A stretch of DNA of 64,000 bases, taken from Sphaerotilus sp. (GTDB lineage Bacteria; Pseudomonadota; Gammaproteobacteria; Burkholderiales; Burkholderiaceae_C). Numbering within the stretch: position 1 is the first letter of the stretch; every line of letters starts with the position of its first letter. Shown here piece after piece: positions 7,827-16,136 of the stretch. The notes beneath the pieces are model-generated. The model had not been told where the DNA came from, searched no databases, and saw only the letters and a program-made list of their open reading frames with translations. Made by a program: the position numbers and the translations under genes. The stretch spans positions 1-64,000 of the forward strand of contig NZ_JAAFKF010000003.1 in assembly GCF_013299175.1 (NCBI RefSeq), written 5' to 3'.

Positions 7827-8693
7827 ATGACGGCTTGGATGCAACGGAGCGCGCCGGTGGTGCGTCTCATGGGGGCGGCACTGCTGCTGGCGGGGGCGGC
7901 GCAGGCGCAGTCGGTGCTGCGGGTCGCGATGGCGCCGGATGCATCACCCACGGACCAGGCGGCGCGCTTCGAGCCGCTGGGGCAGTTCATCGAACAACGC
8001 TTCAAGATGCGCGTGAAGTGGGTGCCGGTGGCGAGCGAGGCGTTTGCGGTGCGGGCGCTGCTCAACCGCGAGGCCGATCTGGTCTGGCTCAATGGGCTGT
8101 CGTATGTGCAGGCCCATCGGCGTTCGGGCGACAAGGTGGCCTTGCTGGTGCAGCGCGAAGAAGACCAGAAGGCGCGCTCGGTCTTCATCACCACGGCCAG
8201 CACCGGCATCAAGAAGCTCCAGGATCTCAAGGGCCGCACCCTCAGCCTCGGCCCGATCGCCAGCACCTCGGACAGCCTGATGCCGCGCAGCGCGCTGGTG
8301 GCCGCCAAGCTGCGCCCGGAGACCGATCTGAAGCCGCTCCCGCCGGCCGCCAACGCCCAGGCGATCGTCGCCGCGGTGGCGTCGGGCAAGGCGGATGCCG
8401 GGGCGCTGAGCCAGTCGGTGTGGGAGAAGATGGTCGCCGACAAGCAGGTCGATCCGGCCGCGGTGAAGGTCTTCTTCACCACGCCGGTCTACACCGACCA
8501 CACCTGGGCCACGCGCACCGACATGGACGAGAACACCCGCAGGACGATCGCGGGTGGTTTTCTGGTGCTGGAAGCGGTGGGTGGCGGGCGCGAGATCCTG
8601 AAGCAGCAAGGCGCGCACCGGTTCGTGGAAGCCAGGCCGGCGGGCTATGACATGGTGCGGGCTGCCGCGGTCGAGGCCGGACTCAACCAGTGA
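7827..8693 (+). CDS. PhnD-like periplasmic substrate-binding protein, orphan copy
   Basis: A 288-residue exported protein of the phosphate/phosphonate (PhnD) binding family. A signal peptide covers residues 1 to about 26 (ends AGAAQA). The mature part starts VLRVAMAPDASPTDQAARFEPLGQ and keeps the family segments ADLVWLNGLSYVQA, ARSVFITTASTG and ASGKADAGALSQSVWEKM. It is clearly a paralogue of the protein at 12215-13072, but no permease or ATPase gene follows it; instead three minus-strand genes come next and overlap its 3' end by 11 bases. It probably feeds the importer encoded at 13078-15461. The ligand is uncertain: phosphonate, phosphite or selenate have all been proposed for relatives. 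Confidence 0.85.
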   Translation: MTAWMQRSAPVVRLMGAALLLAGAAQAQSVLRVAMAPDASPTDQAARFEPLGQFIEQRFKMRVKWVPVASEAFAVRALLNREADLVWLNGLSYVQAHRRSGDKVALLVQREEDQKARSVFITTASTGIKKLQDLKGRTLSLGPIASTSDSLMPRSALVAAKLRPETDLKPLPPAANAQAIVAAVASGKADAGALSQSVWEKMVADKQVDPAAVKVFFTTPVYTDHTWATRTDMDENTRRTIAGGFLVLEAVGGGREILKQQGAHRFVEARPAGYDMVRAAAVEAGLNQ

Positions 8694-9807
8694 GCGCGAT
8701 GGGGTGGTGCAAATCCACCTGACCGCCCGCACCCAGCGTGAGCGAGGTGAAGTGGTCGAGTCCGGCGACCTGGAACCGCTTGGCCAGCGTGGACTGATCC
8801 GACACCGCACCAGCACCCTCCGAGGGGTCGCCGGCCACCCCCGAGAGTCCCTTGCCTTCGCAGACGACGGCCGGGTTGATCTCGAAGAAGCGCACCGTCC
8901 GGGCGTCCGGCTCGGGCACGAAATACAGCACGGACTGGCGCGCCTCGTGGTCGGGCATGGCGCGGGCGCCCCAGTCGGCCTTGTGGCAGAACACGCCGTC
9001 GTTGAGGAAGGGTGCGCTCTTCATCGTGTCCACCGACTGGTAGCCGCTGTGGACCGCGTGGCGGAGCTGGAAGTAGTAGAGCGCCGTCTGCACGCCGCCC
9101 TTGACCAGCGATTCGTCGCCATCGAGCACGCCAGAGCGGCGGAACAGGATCGCGTTGTCCTCGACCAGCGACAGCGCCCCGGCCACCGGCTCGCCGTCCC
9201 TCAGCACGAACAGCACGAAGCCCTTGCGGAAGAACCCCCGCATCGCGGCGTGCGAGTCCATCTCGGACAGATCACCATAGCGGCGCCGGATGTGCGGCAC
9301 ATGCATCCGGTGGTAGAAGAAATCGAAGTCCTCCTCCGCGTGCGAGATGCGGTAGGTCAGGCCGTAGCGTTCGCCGAAGTGGTTGGTGAGCTGGCGTTTT
9401 TTTCTGGAAAACCGCGCCCGCACGTCCTCCCAGGTACCCGAGGTGTCGATCACCTGGCGCACCTCTTCCTGGCCGCGGTACGCGCACAGTGGGCCGAACA
9501 TCGGGTCATAGAGCTTCGGCACCACCGCGACGCAGAGATCGAAATGGCCTTGGCGCGCACGGACCACCGTGCCGAGCGTGGCGATGCCGATGCGCTTGCG
9601 TGCCAGCACCGTGGGCGGTTGTGCATACATCCGGGCCATCAACGCCGCGTTGAACAGGCAGTTGTGGACGAACAGGGTCCGGAAGGGTTGTTCGGTGCCC
9701 TTGAGGTGGCCTTCGACCAGCACCGTGTTGGTGATGAGCTTGGAGGCCAGGGGGTATACCGCGCGTTTGGCCGATCGCAGGGCGGAACGGGTGGCTTCGA
9801 CGAGCAT
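8683..9807 (-). CDS. GNAT/FemAB-like acyl- or aminoacyl-transferase
   Basis: A 374-residue soluble protein. The central part (about 120-290) has the look of a FemAB/GNAT fold: RARFSRKKRQLTNHFGERYGL, a FFYHRMHVPHIRRRYGD segment, then FVLFVLRDGEPVAGALSLVEDNAILFR (the usual beta-hairpin before the acyl donor site) and a late YYFQLRHAVHSGYQSVDTMKS motif seen in transferases of peptidoglycan or exopolysaccharide loci. A strong ribosome site (AGGAGA) precedes the ATG at 9807. It is the last gene of a three-gene leftward unit, 19 bases after the amide-ligase-like gene. The substrate is unknown. Fold assignment is moderately sure. Confidence 0.7.
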   Translation of the reverse strand: MLVEATRSALRSAKRAVYPLASKLITNTVLVEGHLKGTEQPFRTLFVHNCLFNAALMARMYAQPPTVLARKRIGIATLGTVVRARQGHFDLCVAVVPKLYDPMFGPLCAYRGQEEVRQVIDTSGTWEDVRARFSRKKRQLTNHFGERYGLTYRISHAEEDFDFFYHRMHVPHIRRRYGDLSEMDSHAAMRGFFRKGFVLFVLRDGEPVAGALSLVEDNAILFRRSGVLDGDESLVKGGVQTALYYFQLRHAVHSGYQSVDTMKSAPFLNDGVFCHKADWGARAMPDHEARQSVLYFVPEPDARTVRFFEINPAVVCEGKGLSGVAGDPSEGAGAVSDQSTLAKRFQVAGLDHFTSLTLGAGGQVDLHHPIALTG

Positions 9808-9826
9808 GGCGGGTCTCCTGTAGGTG

Positions 9827-11368
9827 TTATGGGCGCAGCCACCGCCGCAGCCGCCGCACCAGGCGGTAGAGCGGCGAGCGACCGAGTGCGCGCAGGACGC
9901 GGTGCCGCAGGCTGACCGCCTCCGGCGGATTGATGGGCACGTTCAGCACCTCGGGCCAGAGCTGCTTGATCAGCGTGTGCAGCAGAGGGTAATCGGGGCC
10001 CTGGCGTGCGCGTTCCTCGACGGACAGCATCGTCAGCAGCAGGGCGCGGCAGTTCAGCGGCGCAAAGGACTCCTGGGCGATGTCGTATTCGGCGCGGATC
10101 TGGGCCTGCCAGCGCCCGGCCATCTGCTCCCAGCAGAACAGGTCGAGCAGCGGGATCGGGCCGCCGGTCGGGGCGCCGGCCAGCCACTGCGCCAGGGCGT
10201 CGAGGACAAACGGGTGGGGGGCGAGGTGGCAGACCGCGGCCAGGTGCGTGGGCGTGACCGCGTGGTCCGGCACGCCGGGCAGGCGGTAGTGGCACTTGAC
10301 GATCTCGGCCACGTCGCCCGTCAAGCAGAGGCGGTCGCCGGGGTATTGCGTGTGCAGGGCCTGGGCGTCGGCGCAGTAGGCGGTGCTGCCCGAAGGGGTG
10401 CTTTGCTGGAAGAGGGCCTTGAACGCGAGGTCGATGTCGGACGGCGCCGGGTAGCCGACCAGGTGGTGCGCCAGGCCGAGTTGCCGCAGCAGCCGGGCGG
10501 GCACGGCGACATCGCGTGAGGCGTGCGACAGGTGCGGATAGGTCAGCGTGAAGCAGTGGAGCTGGTCGCGCGCTGGCCGGCTGAGCGCGAGCATGAGCCG
10601 GCTGTCCCAGCCCGCCGTCATCGAGACCGCCAGCGGGGCACGGTGGCGAGCGGCCTCGAAGAGTCCGCGCAACAGGACCAGACAGCGCCCTGCGGCTTCA
10701 CCGATTGGCAGTGGTGGCAGGGGCTGCATGTCGGCACCCGGCCAGTGGCGCGTGGCGCGGCCGGTCTGCAGGTCAAGGGTGTGGTTGGGCAGCAGGGCGC
10801 GCGCGCCGCGGTAGAGCGTGCGGTCGCCCGGCAGCCAGTAGACCTCGAAATCGCTCTCGCCGCGTGTGCGGAGGTAGTCGAGCGCGGTCGGGTCGGGCGA
10901 CAGGGACAGCACATGGGCGAGCAGGCCGGGGTGCGAGGCGCACACGGTGCCGTGGTCATCGGTGTGCAGGTAGGTGACTTGCCGCAGCCCGGTGGCGTCG
11001 TGGTGCATCCAGGTGTGCGGCCCGTCCTGCAGCACCAAGGCCCAGCGCCCGCCGAGCGCATCCGTCGCGGTGCGCAGGGCCTCGGGCGTGGCGTGCTGGT
11101 CGAGCAGGCGGTGGAGGGTGTCGCGGTCGCTGGCCTGTGGCCGTGCCGGGTCGAACCAGAAGCCGATCAGGGTGCCGACACGCGCGCCGCGGCGCACCTG
11201 GGTCAGCGCGAGATCGGGGTGGGCGACGAGGCTGCGGTCGGCGTCCAGCCGCTGCCGGGACCAGCCTGCGGGCGCGAACAGGCCGGTCGGCCCGAGGAAG
11301 AACTGCCGCCGAAAGCGCAGCCGTTCGGGATCGGTGTCGGGGGCACTGCGGGGGACGGTGGCGTTCAT
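9827..11368 (-). CDS. Asparagine-synthetase-like amide ligase lacking the N-terminal nucleophile
   Basis: A 513-residue protein. Residues ~90-165 keep the outline of a class II glutaminase-like domain (GGRWALVLQDGPHTWMHHDATGLRQV...), but the protein begins MNATVP without the catalytic Cys2, so glutamine hydrolysis is unlikely. A PP-loop ATP pyrophosphatase motif, SMTAGWDSR, lies at about residues 249-257, followed by the CFTLTYP strand typical of the synthetase domain. Such proteins may activate a carboxylate by adenylation and use ammonia or an amine, as in beta-lactam synthetase or lasso-peptide cyclases. Its start overlaps the stop of the upstream 2H gene (ATGA, 11365-11368), so expression is coupled. 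The substrate is unknown. Confidence 0.8.
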   Translation of the reverse strand: MNATVPRSAPDTDPERLRFRRQFFLGPTGLFAPAGWSRQRLDADRSLVAHPDLALTQVRRGARVGTLIGFWFDPARPQASDRDTLHRLLDQHATPEALRTATDALGGRWALVLQDGPHTWMHHDATGLRQVTYLHTDDHGTVCASHPGLLAHVLSLSPDPTALDYLRTRGESDFEVYWLPGDRTLYRGARALLPNHTLDLQTGRATRHWPGADMQPLPPLPIGEAAGRCLVLLRGLFEAARHRAPLAVSMTAGWDSRLMLALSRPARDQLHCFTLTYPHLSHASRDVAVPARLLRQLGLAHHLVGYPAPSDIDLAFKALFQQSTPSGSTAYCADAQALHTQYPGDRLCLTGDVAEIVKCHYRLPGVPDHAVTPTHLAAVCHLAPHPFVLDALAQWLAGAPTGGPIPLLDLFCWEQMAGRWQAQIRAEYDIAQESFAPLNCRALLLTMLSVEERARQGPDYPLLHTLIKQLWPEVLNVPINPPEAVSLRHRVLRALGRSPLYRLVRRLRRWLRP

Positions 11369-12018
11369 GCGGCGTGGGTGCCCGTGCCGGTGCCGTGGGG
11401 CTGGCCCAGGGTGGCGGTCTTGTAGTCGATCCAGTGGTGGTCGCCGCGCACGAGCAGGGCGATCTGCTGCCCGGTGAAGCGGTGTTCGGCGTGTTCACTG
11501 GACAGCGCATCGCGTTCGGCGCGGAAGGCGGCCGGCGACAAACCGTGGGCGAGGGTGACGTGCAGGCGGTAGGCACCGTCCCCGTGCTCCAGCGGCCGTG
11601 GGGCGATGCCGAACCGGGTTTGCAGGTCGGCCACGGTGCCGCGGCGCAGCCGGTCCAGCGCCGCGTCGGGCACGACATCCCAGAAGGTGATGCCTTCGTC
11701 GAAGTGGGCGAAATCCTTCAGCGTGACGGGCAGGGGCGCGGTGCGGGCGGCCAGGGTGTCGAGGTAGTCGGCCAGGGGCTGCGGGTCGCGGCACTTGAAG
11801 CCCAGCTTCAGCGTGATGTGCGGCGGCGCCTCCAGACCCGGATTCACCCCGTGCCGGCGCAGCACGGCGAGCTGGCGCTGGCGGGTCTGGTGGTGGCCCT
11901 GCGCGTCCAGCAGCAGCACGACCGCGACCTCCAGCGTGCGGTAATTGTGCTGGCGGCCGATGCCGAATCCGGCCCGCACCCCATGCACACCTCGGTAGAT
12001 CAGACCCTGCAGGTCCAT
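11365..12018 (-). CDS. 2H phosphoesterase superfamily protein (LigT/CPDase-like)
   Basis: A 217-residue protein carrying the two HxT motifs that define the 2H family: PPHITLKL (His67, Thr69) and YRLHVTLAHG (His153, Thr155), about 85 residues apart as expected. Relatives open 2',3'-cyclic phosphates or act on ADP-ribose 1'',2''-cyclic phosphate or 2'-5' RNA bonds. It is the first gene of the leftward unit with the amide-ligase-like and GNAT/FemAB-like genes. No RNA-repair partner is visible nearby, so the substrate may be a small metabolite or nucleotide made by the cassette. Family is sure; function is not. Confidence 0.85.
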   Translation of the reverse strand: MDLQGLIYRGVHGVRAGFGIGRQHNYRTLEVAVVLLLDAQGHHQTRQRQLAVLRRHGVNPGLEAPPHITLKLGFKCRDPQPLADYLDTLAARTAPLPVTLKDFAHFDEGITFWDVVPDAALDRLRRGTVADLQTRFGIAPRPLEHGDGAYRLHVTLAHGLSPAAFRAERDALSSEHAEHRFTGQQIALLVRGDHHWIDYKTATLGQPHGTGTGTHAA

Positions 12019-12026
12019 GGCGTCAC

Positions 12027-12063
12027 TTGGCTCACTGGGTTTGGCTCACTGTAGACACTGTAG
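12027..12063. repeat. Short direct repeats in a divergent promoter region
   Basis: TTGGCTCACTG occurs at 12027-12037 and 12041-12051, and CACTGTAG at 12047-12054 and 12056-12063. They lie just upstream of the leftward 2H gene (start 12018) in an otherwise AT-rich gap, a place where its promoter and operator would be expected. Confidence 0.45.
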
Positions 12064-12109
12064 AAACATGTCGATTTCGTGACATAAGTTTGATCCTGAA
12101 ATATTGCGC

Positions 12110-12121
12110 TTTCTTAAGAAA
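12110..12121. promoter_or_regulatory. Perfect palindrome between the cassette and the importer genes
   Basis: The 12-base palindrome TTTCTTAAGAAA sits in the AT-rich 196-base gap between two divergent units, 105 bases before the ATG of the second binding protein. In a GC-rich genome such a palindrome stands out and could be an operator. No regulator can be assigned. Confidence 0.4.
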
Positions 12122-12165
12122 CGTCTTCACCGGTGCAGCGCATGAATTGAAGGTGAACCGGGGCG

Positions 12166-12179
12166 CACGGCACAATCCG
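12166..12179 (+). promoter_or_regulatory. Second copy of the 14-base promoter motif
   Basis: CACGGCACAATCCG, identical to 7790-7803, here 35 bases before the ATG of the second substrate-binding protein. See the first copy for interpretation. Confidence 0.5.
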
Positions 12180-12214
12180 CCTTTTGTGTGCGGGATGACC
12201 GTGGGTAGCGAGCA

Positions 12215-13072
12215 ATGACGAAGACGACAGTGGCGGTGGCGGTGGTGGCGGTGGTGCTGAGCGGGGTGGCGCTCTCGGTACAGGCCCAGGCGGTGTTGCG
12301 CGTGACCGCGATTCCCGATGAATCCCCGACCGAGCTGGCCCGCAAGTTCGAGCCGTTGGGCAAGTACCTCGAAACCAAGCTCGGCATGAAGGTCGAGTGG
12401 ACGCCGGTGACGGACTACGCCGCCGCGGTCGAGACGCTGGTGAACAAGAAGGTGGACCTGGCCTGGTTCGGTGGTTTCACCTTCGTGCAGGCGAGCGTGC
12501 GCTCGGGCGGCCATGTGATTCCGCTGGTGCAGCGCGCCGAGGACGAGAAGTTCCGCTCGGTCTTCATCACCGACGCGGCCTCCGGCATCACGAAGCTCGA
12601 CGACCTGAAGGGCCACACGCTGAGCTTCGGCTCGGTCTCCAGCACCTCGGGCCACCTCATGCCGCGCAGCGCCTTGCTCGCCGCCAAGGTCAACCCGGAC
12701 ACGGACCTGAAGCGCGTGAGCTACTCCGGCGCGCACGACGCGACCATCGCGGCCGTGGCCAGTGGCAAGGTCGATGCCGGTGCCTTGAACATCTCGGTCT
12801 GGGAGAAGTTCGTCGCCGAGAAGAAGGTCGATCCGGCCGTGGTCAAGGTGTTCTACACGACGCCGGGCTACTACGACTACAACTGGAGCGTCCACGCCGA
12901 CATGCCTGCCGCGCTGCGCGAGAAGATCGCCGCGGCCTTTCTGGCGCTGGAATCGGCACCCGGTGGCAAGGACATCCTGGCGCTGCAGCGGGCCAGCCGC
13001 TTCATCCCGACCAAGGCCGAGAACTACAACGGCATCAAGGGCGCCGCCGAGCAGGCCGGGCTGCTGAAGTGA
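12215..13072 (+). CDS. PhnD-like periplasmic substrate-binding protein of the ABC importer
   Basis: A 285-residue exported protein with a signal peptide (residues 1 to about 25, ending SVQAQA). The mature sequence VLRVTAIPDESPTELARKFEPLGKYLE and the segments KKVDLAWFGGFTFVQA, FRSVFITDAASG and SISTSG-like SVSSTSGHLMPRSALL are typical of the PhnD family. The particular wording resembles the group called putative selenate binding proteins, though this is untested. It leads an operon with an ATPase (6 bases downstream) and a double permease. It is a paralogue of the orphan copy at 7827-8693. Confidence 0.9.
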   Translation: MTKTTVAVAVVAVVLSGVALSVQAQAVLRVTAIPDESPTELARKFEPLGKYLETKLGMKVEWTPVTDYAAAVETLVNKKVDLAWFGGFTFVQASVRSGGHVIPLVQRAEDEKFRSVFITDAASGITKLDDLKGHTLSFGSVSSTSGHLMPRSALLAAKVNPDTDLKRVSYSGAHDATIAAVASGKVDAGALNISVWEKFVAEKKVDPAVVKVFYTTPGYYDYNWSVHADMPAALREKIAAAFLALESAPGGKDILALQRASRFIPTKAENYNGIKGAAEQAGLLK

Positions 13073-13077
13073 GTTCC

Positions 13078-13911
13078 ATGGCCCCGGCGGCGATCGCACT
13101 CGATGGGCTGGAGGTCCGGCCCGCGCCGGGCGCCGCGCCGGTGCTGCGCGGCGTGGATCTGCGGGTGGCGGCGGGCGAGCAGATCGCCGTGATCGGCGCG
13201 TCCGGGGCGGGCAAGACGACGCTGCTGCTGGCGCTGGCCGGGATGCTGCGCCCGTCGGCCGGGCGGCTGGCGCTGTTCGGCCAGACCCCGTGGACGCTGG
13301 ACAGTGCCGCACGGCAGGCGCTGCGGGCGCGCGTGCTCCTGGCGCCGCAGGTGCCGCCGCTGCCACCGCGGCAGCGGGTGGTGACGGCGGTGCTGGCGGC
13401 GCGGCTGCCGCGGATGTCGCTGGGGGCCAGTCTGCGCACGCTGTGGAGTCCGCGTCCCGCCGATGCCGAGCGGGTCCAGCAGGCGCTGGCGGCGCTGGAC
13501 CTGCCCGACAAGCTCTGGCTGCGCGTGGACCGGCTGTCGGGTGGCGAGCGCCAGCGGGTCGGGCTGGCGCGGCTGCTGGTGGCGGAGGCGGATGTGTGGC
13601 TGGTCGATGAACCGCTGTCGGCCCTGGACCCGGTGCGGGCCGAGCTGGTGGTGCGTCGGCTGACCGAAGCGGCGCGGGCCGAGGGCCGCACGCTGGTGTG
13701 TTCGCTGCACCAGGTGGCGGTGGCGCGGCGCTGTTTCGCGCGCACGGTCGCGCTGCGCGAGGGGCGGGTGGTCTACGACGGGCCCTCGTCGGGACTGGAC
13801 GATGGACGGCTGCAGGCGCTGTATGGCGGGGTGGTGTTCGCGCCCGCCGAGGGCTTGCGCGCCGATGCTCCGCCGGCTGTGGCGACGCTGCCCCAGGCGA
13901 TGTGCCGGTGA
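13078..13911 (+). CDS. ABC importer ATP-binding protein (PhnC-like)
   Basis: A 277-residue ATPase. Walker A is GASGAGKTT at residues ~40-48, the signature is LSGGERQRVGLARLL, and Walker B with its catalytic Glu is WLVDEPLSALDP; the switch His is in CSLHQVAVARR. It powers the double permease, whose GTG start overlaps this stop (GTGA, 13908-13911). The C-terminal 30 residues are Pro/Ala-rich and not conserved in the family. Ligand follows from the binding proteins and is unknown. Confidence 0.92.
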   Translation: MAPAAIALDGLEVRPAPGAAPVLRGVDLRVAAGEQIAVIGASGAGKTTLLLALAGMLRPSAGRLALFGQTPWTLDSAARQALRARVLLAPQVPPLPPRQRVVTAVLAARLPRMSLGASLRTLWSPRPADAERVQQALAALDLPDKLWLRVDRLSGGERQRVGLARLLVAEADVWLVDEPLSALDPVRAELVVRRLTEAARAEGRTLVCSLHQVAVARRCFARTVALREGRVVYDGPSSGLDDGRLQALYGGVVFAPAEGLRADAPPAVATLPQAMCR

Positions 13912-15461
13912 GCGTGGGTGACGCTGCCGCCGTGCGGGATCCGGCCCGGGCGCGGCGCTGGCTGGGGGTGCTGGCGGCGCTGGTGGTGCTGTGGCCGCTG
14001 GTGGTGCTGACCGAGTTCCAGCCGTGGACGCTGTTCGATGCGCGCAGCCTGCGCGTGACCGGGCGCTTCCTGGCGCAGTTCGTGCCGCCGCGGCATGACG
14101 CGGAATTCCTCGCGCTGCTGGTCCGCGAGACCTGGCGCACCGTGGCGATCGCGACGGCGGGCATGGCGCTGGCCAGCCTGATCGCGCTGCCGCTGTCGCT
14201 GGCGCTGACCGAACGGCTGTCGGTCAGCGCGGTCGGCGGGCGCATGGGGCGCGGGCCGGCGGTGCTGCGGCAGGCGCTGCGCGCGTTCACTGTGGTGCTG
14301 CGCTCGGTGCCGGAGCTGGTCTGGGCGCTGGTGTTCGTGCGGGTCGTGGGGCTGGGGCCGACGGCGGGGGTGCTCGCCATCGCCATCGCCTACGGCGGGA
14401 TGCTGGCCAAGGTCTGGGCCGAGATCCTCGACAGCGCGGACGCCGCCCCGGCACAGGCGCTGCTCGGCCACGGCGCCGGGCGGCTGCAGACCTGGCTCTA
14501 CGCGGCGCTGCCCGTCTGTGCGCCCGAGCTGGCGAGCTACACCGTGTACCGCTGGGAGTGCGCGATCCGCTCGTCGGTGGTGCTCGGGTTCGTCGGCGCG
14601 GGCGGCTTGGGGCAGCAGCTCGACAACGCCGCGAAGATGTTCGCCGGGGGCGAGGTCGGCGCCATCCTGCTGGTCTTCATGGCGCTGGTGGCGCTGTCGG
14701 ATCGGCTCAGTGTCTGGGTCCGGCGGGGACAGCGGTGGCTGGTCGCGGGGCTGCCATGCCTGGTGGTGGCGAGCTTCGCCGGCCTGGATCTGCACTGGGC
14801 CGAGTGGCTGGGTCCGCAGGCGCTTGGGCGCATGGGGGTGTTTCTGGGGAGCTTCTGGCCGCCGGAGGGCGCTGCGCCGTTCCTGTGGAAGACCGCGCAG
14901 GCGACGCTGGAGACGCTGGCCATGTCGCTGCTCGGCACGGTACTGGCGGCGCTGGCCGGGCTGCTGCTGGCGGTGCCGGCGAGCCGGTCGGGGGCGGCGC
15001 GGCTGGTGTTGAACGCGCTGCGCTCGGTGCCGGAGCTGGTGTGGGCGGCGCTGCTGCTGGTCTCGGCGGGACTCGGGCCGCTGCCGGGCACGCTGGCGCT
15101 GGCGCTGCACACGACCGGCGTGCTGGGCCGGTTGCTGGCGCAGGCCCTGGAGAACGCGCCGCCGGGGCCGGCACAGGTGCTGCGCAGCCGCGGGGTCGGG
15201 GCGGTGGCGGTGTTCCTGTATGCCACGCTGCCGCAGGTCTCGGCACAGTGGCTGGCCTACACCCTCTACCGCTGGGAGAACAACATCCGGGCTGCGGCGG
15301 TGCTTGGGGTGGTCGGCGCCGGGGGGCTGGGGCAGATGCTGTCCTTCCACCTCGGACTCTTCCAGATGCGCCAGGCGTGTACCGTGCTGCTGGCGATGAT
15401 CGGGCTGGTGGCCCTGGTCGATGCACTGTCGGCGTGGGTGCGACGAAACCACTTTGCTTGA
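13908..15461 (+). CDS. ABC importer double permease (two fused PhnE-like domains)
   Basis: A 517-residue membrane protein made of two homologous permease halves, roughly 1-255 and 265-517. Each half has a first transmembrane helix (WLGVLAALVVLWPLVVL; GLPCLVVASFAGLDL), an export-type RSVPELVWA segment, and a YRWExxIRxxxVLGxVGAGGLGQ motif contacting the ATPase (PhnE pattern). Most PhnE proteins have a single domain and act as homodimers, so this fusion gives one polypeptide for the whole channel. The GTG start at 13908 is chosen because it overlaps the ATPase stop. Confidence 0.9.
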   Translation: MSVGDAAAVRDPARARRWLGVLAALVVLWPLVVLTEFQPWTLFDARSLRVTGRFLAQFVPPRHDAEFLALLVRETWRTVAIATAGMALASLIALPLSLALTERLSVSAVGGRMGRGPAVLRQALRAFTVVLRSVPELVWALVFVRVVGLGPTAGVLAIAIAYGGMLAKVWAEILDSADAAPAQALLGHGAGRLQTWLYAALPVCAPELASYTVYRWECAIRSSVVLGFVGAGGLGQQLDNAAKMFAGGEVGAILLVFMALVALSDRLSVWVRRGQRWLVAGLPCLVVASFAGLDLHWAEWLGPQALGRMGVFLGSFWPPEGAAPFLWKTAQATLETLAMSLLGTVLAALAGLLLAVPASRSGAARLVLNALRSVPELVWAALLLVSAGLGPLPGTLALALHTTGVLGRLLAQALENAPPGPAQVLRSRGVGAVAVFLYATLPQVSAQWLAYTLYRWENNIRAAAVLGVVGAGGLGQMLSFHLGLFQMRQACTVLLAMIGLVALVDALSAWVRRNHFA

Positions 15462-15545
15462 AACTCCAAGTGATCCCCCGCAGGACCGGTGCAGGATGCC
15501 CATAAAATCACGCCCCGTCCCGCGTTCCCCGAGATTGACAACGAC

Positions 15546-16115
15546 ATGAGCATCAAGAGCGACAAGTGGATCCGCCGCATGGCCGAGCAGCACGGGATGA
15601 TCGAGCCGTTCGAGCCGACCCAGGTCCGCACCTCCCCCGACGGCCAGAAGATCGTCAGCTACGGCACGTCGAGCTATGGCTACGACATCCGCTGCTCGAA
15701 CGAGTTCAAGATCTTCACCAACGTGCATTCGACCGTGGTCGATCCCAAGAACTTCGACGAGCGCAGCTTCGTGGACTTCAAGGGCGAGTTCTGCATCATC
15801 CCGCCCAACAGCTTCGCGCTGGCGCGCACGGTCGAGTACTTCCGCATCCCGCGCAGCGTGCTGACGGTGTGCCTGGGCAAATCGACCTACGCCCGCTGCG
15901 GGATCATCGTCAACGTGACGCCGTTCGAGCCGGAGTGGGAAGGCTACGTGACACTGGAGTTCTCCAACACCACGCCACTGCCCGCCAAGATCTACGCGGG
16001 CGAGGGCTGTGCGCAGGTGGTGTTCTTCGAGAGCGACGAGGTCTGCGAGACCAGCTACCGCGACCGCGGTGGCAAGTACCAGGGCCAGACGGGGGTGACC
16101 CTGCCCCGGACCTGA
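15546..16115 (+). CDS. dcd: dCTP deaminase
   Basis: A 189-residue enzyme converting dCTP to dUTP, supplying the dUTPase/thymidylate route in the cytoplasm. Conserved blocks are [16 protein letters not shown] near residue 40, [33 protein letters not shown] (including the catalytic Glu of VTLE) and [16 protein letters not shown]. Length and sequence match the proteobacterial trimeric form. The ATG at 15546 follows an 84-base gap with a possible -10 (CATAAAAT) at 15502-15509. It is not functionally tied to its neighbours. Confidence 0.96.
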   Translation: MSIKSDKWIRRMAEQHGMIEPFEPTQVRTSPDGQKIVSYGTSSYGYDIRCSNEFKIFTNVHSTVVDPKNFDERSFVDFKGEFCIIPPNSFALARTVEYFRIPRSVLTVCLGKSTYARCGIIVNVTPFEPEWEGYVTLEFSNTTPLPAKIYAGEGCAQVVFFESDEVCETSYRDRGGKYQGQTGVTLPRT

Positions 16116-16136
16116 GCACGGCAGGTCCATCGCGCC

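Noticed and set aside
12018-12215. Insertion-sequence ends or attachment sites flanking the three-gene cassette
   Set aside because: No transposase, integrase, long terminal inverted repeats or target duplication could be found; base composition and coding style match the surroundings.
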